Of a DNA stretch of 64,000 bases, positions 9,510-19,913 are shown in pieces. This DNA is from Ixodes scapularis (Eukaryota; Arthropoda; Arachnida; Ixodida; Ixodidae), in contig NW_024609837.1 of assembly GCF_016920785.2 (NCBI RefSeq), positions 38,805,543 to 38,869,542 on the forward strand, written 5' to 3'. Position 1 is the stretch's first letter; each line of letters starts with the position of its first letter. Position numbers and translations under genes: made by a program. The notes under the pieces are model-generated. The model was not told where the DNA came from. It ran no database searches and saw nothing but the letters and a program-made list of their open reading frames with translations.

Positions 9510-12315
9510 AAAGAGGGTGTTTAAAAAGAACGGAAAAATTAAGAAAAAACGTTTTTTTGTTTTTTTTTTCTTTCAAAGAGGAAAAAGCCGAAAAAAACCT
9601 TCAAAACTTTTCAGTCACATTTTTGCTTTACAGTACCACTATTTCAAGGAGTCCTACTTTTGATTTTATTCTAGGAAAACAATAAAGCGACTCAAATAAA
9701 TAGCAGACAATAATTGAAGTTGTCATTTTCAAATGTACAAGCTCTGTAACTCTTTGAAAGGTTATTTATTTATTTCGTTTCGTTGAAGTGGTAAATTTTC
9801 GGCGATTTTGACGATGTGTTTCACGCGCACTTCAACATTTTCAGACATCTTACGTTGTGGAAATTGTTTACTGCAACCAAATATGAGCCATTTGTATTAC
9901 TACAAACCATCAGACGGAACCGTAAAAAATTTTCGGATAAAATCTTTTTTTTTTTTTTTTTTGTTACATCAGAAGGCAGAACACGTGAAAAAATATCAAA
10001 ATTTCCATTCACAATTACGTTTTCACAATATCACACTTCGTGCAGTTCGGGTTTCGGTTTTGTTTTTGCGAATACAAAACGCGTACTTCAATGAAATCGC
10101 GGCCAGCAATCGCCATCGCCATTTTTATATGGCCGTTGATCTAAACTATTTCAACCAACGTGTATCTCATCGGAGAACGCGCAACGTAAAGAATTTCACA
10201 ACATGGTTCGTCCGCAGTCTAGCGTTTGGAAGCATTTCGAAGTCTTACAAACGTCGACCGCGGGAAAAAAACAAGCAGTATGTAAGTACTGCCAAGTGTC
10301 GCACGTATTTCCGAATGCTACACACCTTACAAGGCATCTGCTGTCGTGCAAGAAGTGTCGTCAAGACGTCAAGGAGGCGTGTGCAAAAGAACATGGAAAA
10401 AAAACCTCTGGGAGCTCATCAGTGCCCACATCAAGTGAGTCAGAGGCTAACCGACGCGCAGCGGAATCTACGTCGTCAAAAAGAGGCGCAAGTATTTCTT
10501 CGTTTGTTGACAAAATAACCCCTGCGCTTCAAAACCAAATTGACGCAGCTTTCGCTAGGGCGATGTACTCAGCCAACGCGCCATTCTCCCTTCCGGAAAA
10601 CGAGCATTGGCAAGCAGCCTTCAAGATGCTTCGACCATCGCACACACCGCCTAGCCGATACCTATTGAGCGGGCCTCTACTTGACGCAGAGTATGAGCGT
10701 GTGAAAAGTCATGTGGAGGAGATATTGAAAGACGCTACGTGCCTCACACTGCAGACTGATGGGTGGACCAACATTCGAGGAGAATCGGTGATAAACTTTG
10801 TCGTAGCTACGCCGCAGCCAGTGTTTTACACGTCAATTGAAAGAGGCACAAACCGACACACTGCGTCTTATATCAGCGGCGAAATATGTGATGTCATTGA
10901 TTCCCCCGAAAGTGAAAAGGTAGTGGCACTGGTCACGGACAACGCCAGCAACATGCAAGCGGCAGGTCAAATGGTTACATGCACATTTCCGCACATTGCA
11001 ACAATCGGATGTGCTGCTCACGGGCTGAATCTGCTCCTGAATGATCGCATGAGGCTAAAAACCTTGGAGAAGGTCCATCAGACATCCAGAGAAGTGATTA
11101 ATTATGTGAAGCAGACTCACGTAGTTGCTGCCACGTTCCAACCAAAGCAAGAGTCCAGAGGTAGCGAAGGAAGTTCCACGATTCTCAAGCTGTCCAGCAA
11201 GACAAGATGGAACGGCGTTACCCTCTCACTTCAAAGTTTTCTCAGGAACAAAGCTCTGCAAGAGACCGTGATCTTGGAAGATCTGAAAGTAAACAAATCA
11301 GTGCGGCAAGCCGTCTTGGACGAGGATGGATTCTGGAAACCCTTGCGCAGCTGTTTGGAACTGGTGACACCTATTTCCTCTGCCATTACAAATTGGAGTC
11401 GGACAAGGCTTTGCTGTCGGACGTTCCGAAAGTTCTCCATTCCATAAAAACCGAAGTAATCATGAAGCTGGCGACCACCACTTTAACAGACCAGGAGAAG
11501 GCTCGAGCAAAAGAGATCATGAGCAGGCGCGGAGAGTTTTGCTTGCGACCCATTCATGTCGCTGCTAACTCGCTGGATGCAAGATATAGGGGTGGAACCT
11601 TGATGACGCGCAGATTGCAGATACATTTGACTGGATCTCCAAGCAGGCTGAGCACCTTTCGCTTGACATCTGGAAGCTGTTTTCTAATCTCGCAGAATAT
11701 AGGGCGTCTACGGGGATTTGGTCCAGGGCAGCACTTTGGGAGTCTGCGAAGCACGTGGAACCATCCACCTGGTGGCAAGGACTCTGCACTAACCAGCCTT
11801 TGACACCCCTGGCATGTCGGCTTTTGCAGATTCCCCATCGTCTGCAACGTGTGAACGAAACTGGTCTCAGTTTGGGAATGTACACACAAAACTGCGCAAC
11901 CGGCTTGAAGGTGAACGTGTGAAAAAACTTGTGTATGTGCACTCGAATCTGAACCTGAAAAAATCTTCGACCGACGTGAACGCGAGTGTTCCTCTAACCA
12001 GCGATTCCTACTCGGAATAACCAGTGCTCGGGGACATATGCATGGCTGTTTAGCCTTACCGAAATATGGTATTTCTGCTTGGTAAGCTGTTGATAATACA
12101 TGCCCCTTAATTTGAAGTATTTCAGATATTGAAAATTCCCAAATGGTCCTACCTTATCATACTGTGTTGATGTAATAAATGCGTCTACGCAGTAATCTCA
12201 TTTTTTCCAAAATTGCCAATTCTTCCTGAAAAAAACCTGAAAATACACGTTTTTTTTTTTTTGTTTTGTTTAGGGGGGGGGGGGGCGCATTATTTTACGA
12301 AATTTTACATCTCTA
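9510..12315 (+). mobile_element. hAT (Ac-like) DNA transposon, right copy, inverted relative to the left copy
   Basis: This is the same element as 5330-8085 in opposite orientation, alignable along its whole length, including the T-rich leader, the gene and the 3' tail. The downstream terminus TTTACATCTCTA is intact and ends at 12315. The upstream terminus near 9510 is degraded: sequence homology begins at about GGTGTTT, but TAGAGATG is not present. A G-homopolymer sits at about 12277-12287 within the 3' tail. The 8 bases after the 3' end (CTCATAAC) have no readable match upstream. The left boundary is approximate. Confidence 0.8.
10203..12020 (+). pseudogene. hAT transposase with BED zinc finger, frameshifted (right copy)
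   Basis: The ATG at 10203 opens 414 residues nearly identical to the left copy. They include the BED finger (CKYC ... HLTRHLLSC), the core motif LQTDGWTNIRGES, VTDNASNMQAA and GCAAHGLNLLLND. The frame breaks at three places relative to the family: near 11390 (a one-base loss, GACAGAATATG in the left copy versus TACAAATTGG), near 11592 (the YRGxNL site, also broken in the left copy) and near 11833 (one C lost from a C5 run before the IPPSSA motif). The C-terminal dimerisation region is still readable in pieces up to SYSE at 12020: AALWESAKH, STWWQGL, SSATCERNWSQ, HTKLRNRL. Several core residues differ from the left copy, so the copies diverged after duplication. It is inactive as coded. Confidence 0.9.
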
Positions 12316-12579
12316 CTCATAACACGTCCCTAGGCGTCCTCGGAATTTTTGTTTGTTTGTTTTGATTTTGTTGTTTTAAAAATAACACAATTCGTACTGG
12401 TTTACGAGCACCTAGAAAGAACATTAAAAATGATGATAATCACGGCTGTTCACGTAGCGCCATCTGCTTTACGAAGCGGGAAACCACGTTTGAGGAGCTG
12501 AGTTTGTCATGAACCAAGCTAACGGCACCGAAGGCTGCATGACGAAGTGAGCTCATTTAAACCGCGAAATGGCGGATGA

Positions 12580-12833
12580 GTGGTGACGACACTGATCTCT
12601 ATATTTGCTGGATCGTGTTTGCCCGCTCCGGAAACGCGGCCACTGGTGGCCATATTTTCGGTAGAGTTCTTTTACCTTTAGCCAAACCATAGTAATATGG
12701 TGGCGCAATCTACTGCCCGTTAGATAAGGTACAGCTGGCGAAGCCACTATCATCTATTCATGGCAGACAGCGCTTTGGCAGTTGGGGTGGCAGGCTGCCA
12801 TAAAAATAGCCGTGGGTGAAATTTCGTGCTTGA
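12580..12833 (+). repeat. Dispersed repeat, plus-strand copy (inverted partner at 15.8 kb)
   Basis: Shares CACTGATCTCTAT, a GGATCGTGTTTG motif, GGTAGAGTTCTTTTAC, GTAATATGGTGGC and CAGGCTGCCATAAAAATAGC with the reverse complement of 15728-15935. This copy carries an extra segment (about 12712-12765) compared with its partner. Similarity is roughly 75-80% by eye. Type is unknown; no terminal repeats were identified. Confidence 0.6.
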
Positions 12834-13183
12834 CTGAAAATGTTTGACTAAACATATTGTTGAAACGGCGAAAGTTTCAGGAAATTGCAGCACCTGGGAA
12901 AAGCAGCACAGCTCGCATCGAAAGCGGATTTGGGCGATGGCGGTGCCCTCACACGCTTTTGCGCATCTTCGGCTCCTCTTATGTCTTACTAGCCCCGAGA
13001 AGTTCGCGTGGCGCCCCCTTACGGCGAACCGGATTGACGTCACGGCGAGGAGAGAAGTTTTCTCCGACTCGACCCGCTCGCCCTGTGGGGGCTCTGACGA
13101 CGCTAGCTGTCGGCGCGCTCGTTTCTATTTAATATTTTTTTGCGTGTTTTTCGTAGGAAGTGTAAATTTTTATATGTGCCTTT

Positions 13184-13222
13184 GTTGAGGTATGGCCTGT
13201 AGCTACAGGCGAAACTTCAACC
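13184..13222 (+). ncRNA. Structured RNA-like motif, possibly a decayed hammerhead ribozyme
   Basis: A 16-bp perfect palindrome, GCCTGTAGCTACAGGC (13195-13210), is followed directly by GAAAC. GTTGA (13184-13188) can pair with TCAAC (13217-13221), enclosing it. This is the geometry of hammerhead stem I, stem II and the GAAA core, but the other core strand reads TTGAGGT rather than CUGANGA, so self-cleavage is not expected. It could also be an unrelated repeat hairpin. Confidence 0.25.
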
Positions 13223-14429
13223 AACATTTTAAGCTAGGTTGACGGGGCAGGCAACGCGTGAATCACAGCTGGTATATGAAAATAAAGAAATATGGCCACA
13301 ATTGCAGGGGCATCACTATAGATTTAGATCTAGTACATTAAATGCTGCTGGTGGTCTGAATGAATTGGCAGGCTATGTATACTATTGTTTTTTGTATCTC
13401 TGTTTTTATACAAGATCGCCGAAGCAGAAAAGCTGCATGGTGCTCGAGCAACATGCTAAATACAGTCTGGGCCGTGGGAGGAAAATCACAAGTAACAAAC
13501 CAACTGCAGGGGCAAAGTAAAAAAGAAACAAGGAACATTTATTATATACATTGCTCGCATTTGGCCTTTGCTGGATTCGGATAGTATTTCAATGGACTAT
13601 ACACGGGTGGTATCTGTGGACTTGTTTATATCAACCCTCGAGTCATGTATAACAAACGTAAGCGAAGGTGTCTAGGTCGTTATTAGTCCCTTAAGCCCTA
13701 ACATTTATATTTTACTTAAATCGAATTGTCCTGAAGCTAAAATACCAGAAGCTTTTCTCACGCAGACTGTCGCCCTTCACCGGTTCCACATTTTCTGCTA
13801 CTAGTGCTGCATCTACAACTGGACAGACGTTCGAATGCTTGCTTTTACTCCTGTTTTTCTCTGTTGTCAGAGAGTCCAGCTGTAGGGGGTTTAGAGGCTG
13901 AGGAAGCTTTTGGGGACCTGCAGCAGTGCCTCTTTTAATTGGAAATGACAATTCAGACTGAACGGTGTATTTTTCGGATACCCAAGGATGTCAGGAAAAA
14001 GTATAAACATTCCAAATTACGGCACTATTGCTGTGCATATTTTGGGCAGTTCAATACATATCATACAGGCAACTGGGGGCAATTCGGCCGTTTTTGCGGC
14101 TGCCATACAAACTAATTTCCAGTAATTGTGCATCGTCTAAGAAATATGGCTGTATACGTGTATAAACTATATAATTAATTGAGGAAGAAGCTACATTTAT
14201 GTAAAACAACCCTGTTCCGCGAGCACTTTAAATTTCATCAGACGCAGGGCCTTTAAAACATCTGCGAACCAGCGCATGCGGAGTGGCAGCGCGGAGTCGG
14301 GGATGCGAGCTAATTTGCCGACCACCCAAAGGCACATGATATAAATGTCACTTCAAATGCCTTGAAAGCGGGATGTAATATCGTCTTAAATCATAAACAT
14401 GCAAGAAACAGAATTCCAGCGTCTGAAAC

Positions 14430-15060
14430 ACACGGGCCACCGCTTCACCGACCCCTCGCAAGATTGCCTTGTGTCGTGTGGACGGACGGGGAGGTTCATC
14501 GGCGGAATTGCCTCCGCCGATAGATTTCGTGATTTGTAACCCAATTTTAAAGGTAAAAGGTACAAGCAGGCTTATAACATCTACGGAAGCACGTCAATAT
14601 CGGCCTAACTGAACGTCTTCTACACCGGGTAAACGAAGTCCAGCTCCTCGAAGAGCTTGCGGCACACAACGCAAAACCAGGAAACCGGTGCTGGGAAATC
14701 CGAGATCGCGGAGCGGAGTCCTCCCGCTCACGTCACGGTACACCTCACCCAATCAGGGCGCGGCGACCGCAGTGACGCTTGTGTTCGCTCTCGGGGCTAA
14801 TAGAACTAGTGAACCTTCGGCAAAGGGGCCCCCCGCCATCGATAGGCAGTGAACATTTGCTGACACGCCTGTGCACAACAGCAGGCTCGTCAAGCGCGTC
14901 AAGCCTCGCTGTCCGCGGAGAATTGTTGCAGTGGGCAGGCGACACCAGGTGACGAACTGCTGATTTCGCACGACACTGACAACGCCCGATCTGCGGTCTC
15001 TCGGTCTAGCGGAGGACGCTCTGGACTTCTTGCGTTGACCAGTATGATCGGGAAAAGATA
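14430..15060. other. CpG-richer non-coding segment
   Basis: GC-rich compared with its neighbours, with the CCAAT-like CACCCAATCAGGGCGCGG near 14746. It has open frames on one strand but no recognised domain or clear splice sites. It might be a 5'-UTR or promoter-like segment or a decayed repeat. No gene can be assigned. Confidence 0.2.
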
Positions 15061-15727
15061 TCAATTCACTTCGTTTCAATGTATTTTATTTAGAACGTCG
15101 CAGGCAAATATGTAGTAAAAAAAAAAAAAAAAAACTTTCAGCCTTTTTACTTTGGTGAAGAAGGAAGACCAGCGAAGCTGTACTATCGGGGCAATAAAGT
15201 AATGGCCGGCCCCAAGTCGGCAAGCCGGAGTGGAAAGGCTGGAAAGATTGCCGCCGTCGCTCATAGATGGCGGTAGCTGTCCAGAGTGTTGTGTCGACAT
15301 TTATTTGCTGGCGGAGATGATTCTGGGGAAAGTAGCCTTTAACAGCTCGGCTGTAAAATATGTTAATCAATTACAGGCACACCGGCACACAAGTTTGTAG
15401 AGAGACCTCGGTGAATATATACACCCGCGAGAATCCCCCGAATGATTGCGAACACATCAACGGCGTCTCTTGATCCGTATCCAAGCGTTAGGGGGCACAA
15501 GACTTCACCAGCTTCGAAATCACATTACCACCTGTCACGAATGTCGAACCGCGAGGGGGCCCATTCTCAATACGGCTTCTGTTTTTGATTTGAGCTGCGC
15601 TGCTTTCCGGCGGTGCTGCGCTTTCGTAAAACTTTTGCCGCGTACTCAAAAATGGGATGGGCTATCGTTCACGCCGGGTTTCAAGAATCTGCTTCGTCGA
15701 ACAACTTCAACCAATCAAGCAATATCA

Positions 15728-15935
15728 CCCACGGTGCAGTGTACTTGACCCACGGCTATATTTATGGCAGCCTTCCGCCACAGCGCTGTCCGCCATATTA
15801 CAATGATGGGTAGATATAGTAAAACTCTACCAAAGAGATGGCCGACCGTGGCCCACATTCCCGTTCATAGGCGGAGCTGGTCAAACGCGATCCGGAAAAT
15901 AGACATAGAAATCAGTGTTTGACGAGGTCAACTCG
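15728..15935 (-). repeat. Dispersed repeat, minus-strand copy (partner at 12.6 kb)
   Basis: Read on the minus strand it contains CACTGATTTCTATG, CGGATCGCGTTTG, GGTAGAGTTTTACTA, GTAATATGGCGGACAGCG and AGGCTGCCATAAATATAGC, in the same order as 12580-12833. The pair is inverted and about 2.9 kb apart. Confidence 0.6.
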
Positions 15936-16029
15936 TCACAAGCCAGTAAGGGGTTAAAGAATAAAATGTGTTTTAAGGCTACCCCCAAACATTTGTCCGT
16001 CCCTCAGTCCGTCCGTAAAGAAGTTCGTA

Positions 16030-16700
16030 CATTTGCCGCTCAATTTAGTGGGGAAAGCGGGGTCATATGACATCACGTGGCATCTCCTGGCCTATACACT
16101 TCGGGAATACAGACGGCACGTGACCGCTATGTCAGCTAAGTTTCCCCACAAAATCTAATGCAAAAATTCTAGTCTTGTGGCCAAAATATCAATTCATTTT
16201 CACGCTAAATTTCGCTTAAAATGTATGTCACGTTACCTATACACCAATTTAGTTACCCACTAAATTTAGCGGGAAATTTCACGTCCTGTTACCTACACTC
16301 TAAAAAAAGCCCGTGCTATCCCGCACAACACTTGGAGAGCCAATCAGCGCAACTTACTGGGGCAGCTCAGCGAATGACAATGCCGAAACATATGTTTACA
16401 CCAAAAAACGCAGTCCGAGTTATGACATTAAGCAATATAATAGTGACGTTTTGCATTGCTTAATGTCACAACTCGGACTGCGTTTTTTGGTCTAAACATA
16501 TGTTTTGGCATTGTCATTCGCTGAGCTGCCCCAGTAAGTTGCGCTGATTGGCTCTCCGAGGGTCTTGCGTGAAAGTAGACACCCAAAATTTTTTTAGAGT
16601 GTAGACACCAATCCCGTTTCCCCGCTATATTCAGCGGTAGAAATCGACGTCATGCGACTTGTACCACCATTCAATTTCCCACTAAATTTAAAGGAAAAAT
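16030..16700. repeat. Degenerate tandem array with the palindromic core CCCGCTAAATTTAGCGGG
   Basis: Units containing variants of the palindrome CCGCTAAATTTAGCGG recur at about 16038, 16135, 16203, 16256, 16620 and 16680, each followed by GTCAYGTGA- or GACGTCATG-like sequence and ACACCAAT. A second stretch of the same repeat lies at 36585-36705. The array is interrupted by the palindromic MITE at 16293-16604. Confidence 0.6.
16293..16604. mobile_element. Long palindromic MITE inserted in the 16-kb array
   Basis: The terminal repeats CTACACTCTAAAAAAA (16293-16308) and TTTTTTTAGAGTGTAG (16589-16604) enclose two arms that are inverted copies nearly to the centre at about 16440, near CATTAAGCAATATAATAGTG. 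The inner parts, from GGAGAGCCAATCAGCGC onwards, are almost identical. The outermost 25 bases inside the termini have diverged. The TA at each end fits a TA target duplication (Tc1/mariner type). The surrounding array unit has GTTACCTATACACCAAT, matching the sequence expected at the empty site. Confidence 0.8.
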
Positions 16701-17731
16701 ATACTTGAAGTAACACAACAATATTCTCTTCCCACTCCTCTTCTCTCTTTTCTCTTTTTTCCTCTCCTCACCCCTTTCGCCTCCCAGCAACACCGCCTAG
16801 ATAACACTAAGTGTTGTTGCTCCCAGAGTGCTTCACAGCATTTCATGCGGTATAGCAGTTCGAAGGTAAAGGTTGCTCCCAATTGTTTCATCACTCTTGT
16901 GTTCTTATTTTTATACAAAGGCGCGCAAGAGTTTTCACTTCCGCACGTCCAGATTTCCGTCGCCGAGCCCGCTCCCTTCTTCAACCAGCTTCCAATATTT
17001 TTATTTAGTCTGAGCGATCTATCGTGAACGCAAGCTGCCGAGCAAATACATTAAACTTTACTACAGCCAGGTAAAATCGGAATGCTCTGTTTTATTTTAA
17101 ACACAGCATTTATGAGTTTCAACCCTCATCTTTGTAACAACAGTGTAATTCCGAGCCAAGTATTGGCGACTCGACCGAAATTCACACCGCGTGGCGGCAG
17201 TGCCGAGAAGCTCAGGAGAGGAGGTCGTTTTGACTTCTGCTGTGGCTGCTTGATTCTCGTAGGCAGCACAAAACAAACATCGTTCCCAGTAATATTTTTA
17301 AGCTTCCGCCGTGTCATTCCTACGCACTGAATAGGATAAGCTTTCTACCGTCGAAAAATCGCTTTGCTTTTATATGTAACACCAATTTTACGCTGCAGTG
17401 CAAAATAAATATGGCGGTCCGTGTGCTGAAAGGCAAAAACAACCTCTTTTTATCCGCCATTTTGCCTGAGCAGAGCGGCCCTTATAGTTCGCTGGAGTCG
17501 CAAATAGGTAACGCTGACTTCAGAATCAGGCCAGATCTAGCAGAGTTTACTTAAACAACATACACTTGACACCTAAGGTCTTTGCAGATATTATTACTAT
17601 CAGATAATTGCTGTGCCTAGCCACGGCCGCGGACTCACGTTCGACGTGTCCAAAAATACTTACTGTTTACTTCAGGTTTACAGATGTTTTTCAAACCATC
17701 CGGTTTTTGGAGCGATATAGAGGTCCACGTA

Positions 17732-17994
17732 CCGGTGGGTCGGGAGCACAGCTATCGGTGTTCCGCCCGAGACTGTGCTGAGGCCGTAAGCTGGACACTC
17801 GGCGAGCATGTCGGCTTGGTTTTTGACCGCCGAGATTGGCGAGTGTGGGGCTTGGCCTTGCCGCTGGCCAAACGCGGTGGTCAGACATCTCGCCGACATA
17901 CTCGCCGAGTGTCCAGCTTGGTGCACCCGGTGGAGTATCGCCCAACGGCGAGTTTTTACAGCGACAGCTGTCATGGGCTCTTGCCACCACTGGA
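17732..17994. mobile_element. Foldback element with a GC-rich stem
   Basis: The core arms 17788-17832 and 17875-17919 are inverted copies starting AAGCTGGACACTCGGCGAG, with about 85% identity. Outer parts match more weakly (ACAGCTATCGGTGT versus ACAGCTGTCGCTGT read inward). The loop contains a smaller GGCC...GGCC hairpin. No coding sequence. Confidence 0.65.
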
Positions 17995-18945
17995 AATGAC
18001 GTCCGTATTTTATGTTTTGGTTGTTGATATAATAGTTGTAGTTTTAGGTGTTGTTTCTTTTGTAGTTTTAGGGCGCTCAACGTCGGTGTTGCCAAAACCT
18101 TGAAAAACGATATGGCAACATCCGCGAACTTTGCTTCGTGCGTCCGCTGTGTGCGAAGCGAAGGCATTACCACAGAGCTACTCCACGGCGCTAACATACT
18201 ACTCTATACTTAAGGTTTCTGTTGTGCCTGATGCCCACTGCACACGCTCTCTGGAAAAAATAATATCCGACAGCAAAATACTGTTGTAGCAGCGTCTTTG
18301 CCAAGAGATCCTCCAGGGAGACGCGCCTTCACGCGCTGCAGAATAAAAAAGAGAAACAAAAGCTTTCTAAACAAAATGGTCAGATGTGTGTTTTGTTCCA
18401 AAAGATTTTGTTCACCTGCTACACGGTGCGTGAACGGGATGCCGATGCCGAACGACTTCTCCGTGACTTTTGGAGATATCGTTGTGACTGCGCTGTGGAT
18501 TAACGCGAGACTGCTAATTTTATTAAAGCTCCGCTATTGAAGACCGGAATGAGCAGCTGATCAAACCTTGACTCCGCGAAAATAGCTGATTCGTAGACAC
18601 CGCAAATCAAACTCCAAGCTGTCTGTGTAGCGCTTGCGTGTTTACGTTTGTTCTACATCTAACCTTACGGGTTCAAAATGTCAAACATTTTGTATCACGA
18701 AATGATTTCGGTTTCATTCTTAACATTATTCCAAGATAATAAGAGGTCGCATTTTAATTTTAAGTAACTTTACTTTGTTTTCCGGGCGCAGACAGATTAG
18801 AAATTATTTTGCTTGAAATGATCCAGTAATGCTGTTGTGTTTTGGTTTACACAGCCGGAAGTTAGTCAGCCTTAATGGGCACTTGTTGCCTGTAGACGCG
18901 AATACCCGACCACACGCCGCTGCAATGCTCATCGAGTTCAAAATG

Positions 18946-19020
18946 GGCAGGGCTAGGAGTTGAACCTAGGATTGCTGAATTCAGTAGCGCGAGCTTTTCC
19001 CCCATGGGCTTCAGTAGTGC
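18946..19020 (-). repeat. tRNA-like segment (probable tRNA-derived SINE or tRNA pseudogene)
   Basis: On the minus strand, CTAGGTTCAACTCCTAG (18953-18969) forms a perfect 5-bp T-arm stem around a 7-base loop and contains the pol III B-box match GGTTCAACTCC. About 35 bases upstream, AGCCCATGGGGG resembles an A box. The acceptor and anticodon stems cannot be closed convincingly, so this is not called as a functional tRNA. A SINE head is the more likely origin. Confidence 0.4.
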
Positions 19021-19803
19021 AGTGCAGTAACACGCTCGGTCACCGATTCCCCGAAAATGTATCGACCCACACAGACGCCGGAAAGCGGTGTAACAACGTT
19101 ATGAATCGTTCGCTAATTGCAGCCACATTTATCGCACGGCCATGTCGAATCCCGCGCTCTTCGTACACAAGACGGTACCAATCTGAGCCTCATGACCTCG
19201 GCGAACACGAGCAACACAGAACGCCCACGCCTAAAGCAAAGCTCGGAAAGCAAGCTGGTGTGGCCCGACACGCTGGGATTAATGCGCCCTTGTACGCGAA
19301 GGTGGTTTTACCGAGAGAAAGCGAAAGGGGCGCAATGAATGTTTAAAAACCCGAGAGAAGGATAAGGACGTCTTGGCCAGGACGATGGAGAGACCCTACG
19401 TGTCGCCAGCCGCTACGAAACGTCCGACACCAACAACGACGCGACATAAACGACCGAATAAATATCCCGCAACATCAGGGGGATAAAAAAATGGGACTCT
19501 CGTGGTCTGTGTAGATGTACGGTGGTAAGAGTGCCAACAGTACGAGTTGACGCTAAGTTACTGCGGACGTTTTGAAGGAGCAGACAGATAATAGGGACCG
19601 CTTCTATCTTGCAGAAGACGTATATTCACGCTTCTGTCCGAGAACATACGTACGGTCCTCGGGCATGCTACAACTTCAAGCCCTATCTTGTTGCGTTTGA
19701 TCGCCCCACAACTCTATGAACTCTTGTGGAGCAGGAGAACCAGTGGATGCTCTACGCCGTTTCACATGAAGTTTCATAGCTCTAGTCTAACAAGCGATTC
19801 TGT

Positions 19804-19913
19804 GACCCTTTCATACTTATAAAAAAGCACAAAAGCGTCTGATTCGATTTCTAGATCTGTGTTAGAAGCCAAATGAGACGCTTTTGTGTTTTTTTTATAA
19901 GTATGAAAGGGTC
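19804..19913. repeat. Hairpin with 37-38-bp arms
   Basis: GACCCTTTCATACTTATAAA (arm 19804-19840) is mirrored at 19876-19913 with one or two extra T in the A/T run. The 35-base loop is GATTCGATTTCTAGATC-like. It is very well conserved within the pair, so it is young or structurally maintained. Most likely a short foldback transposon. Confidence 0.7.

Noticed and set aside
18376..18540. MVRCVFCSKRFC start, resembling a THAP or BED zinc finger
   Set aside because: Only two cysteine pairs match; the conserved tryptophan, His residues and downstream domain of THAP proteins are missing.
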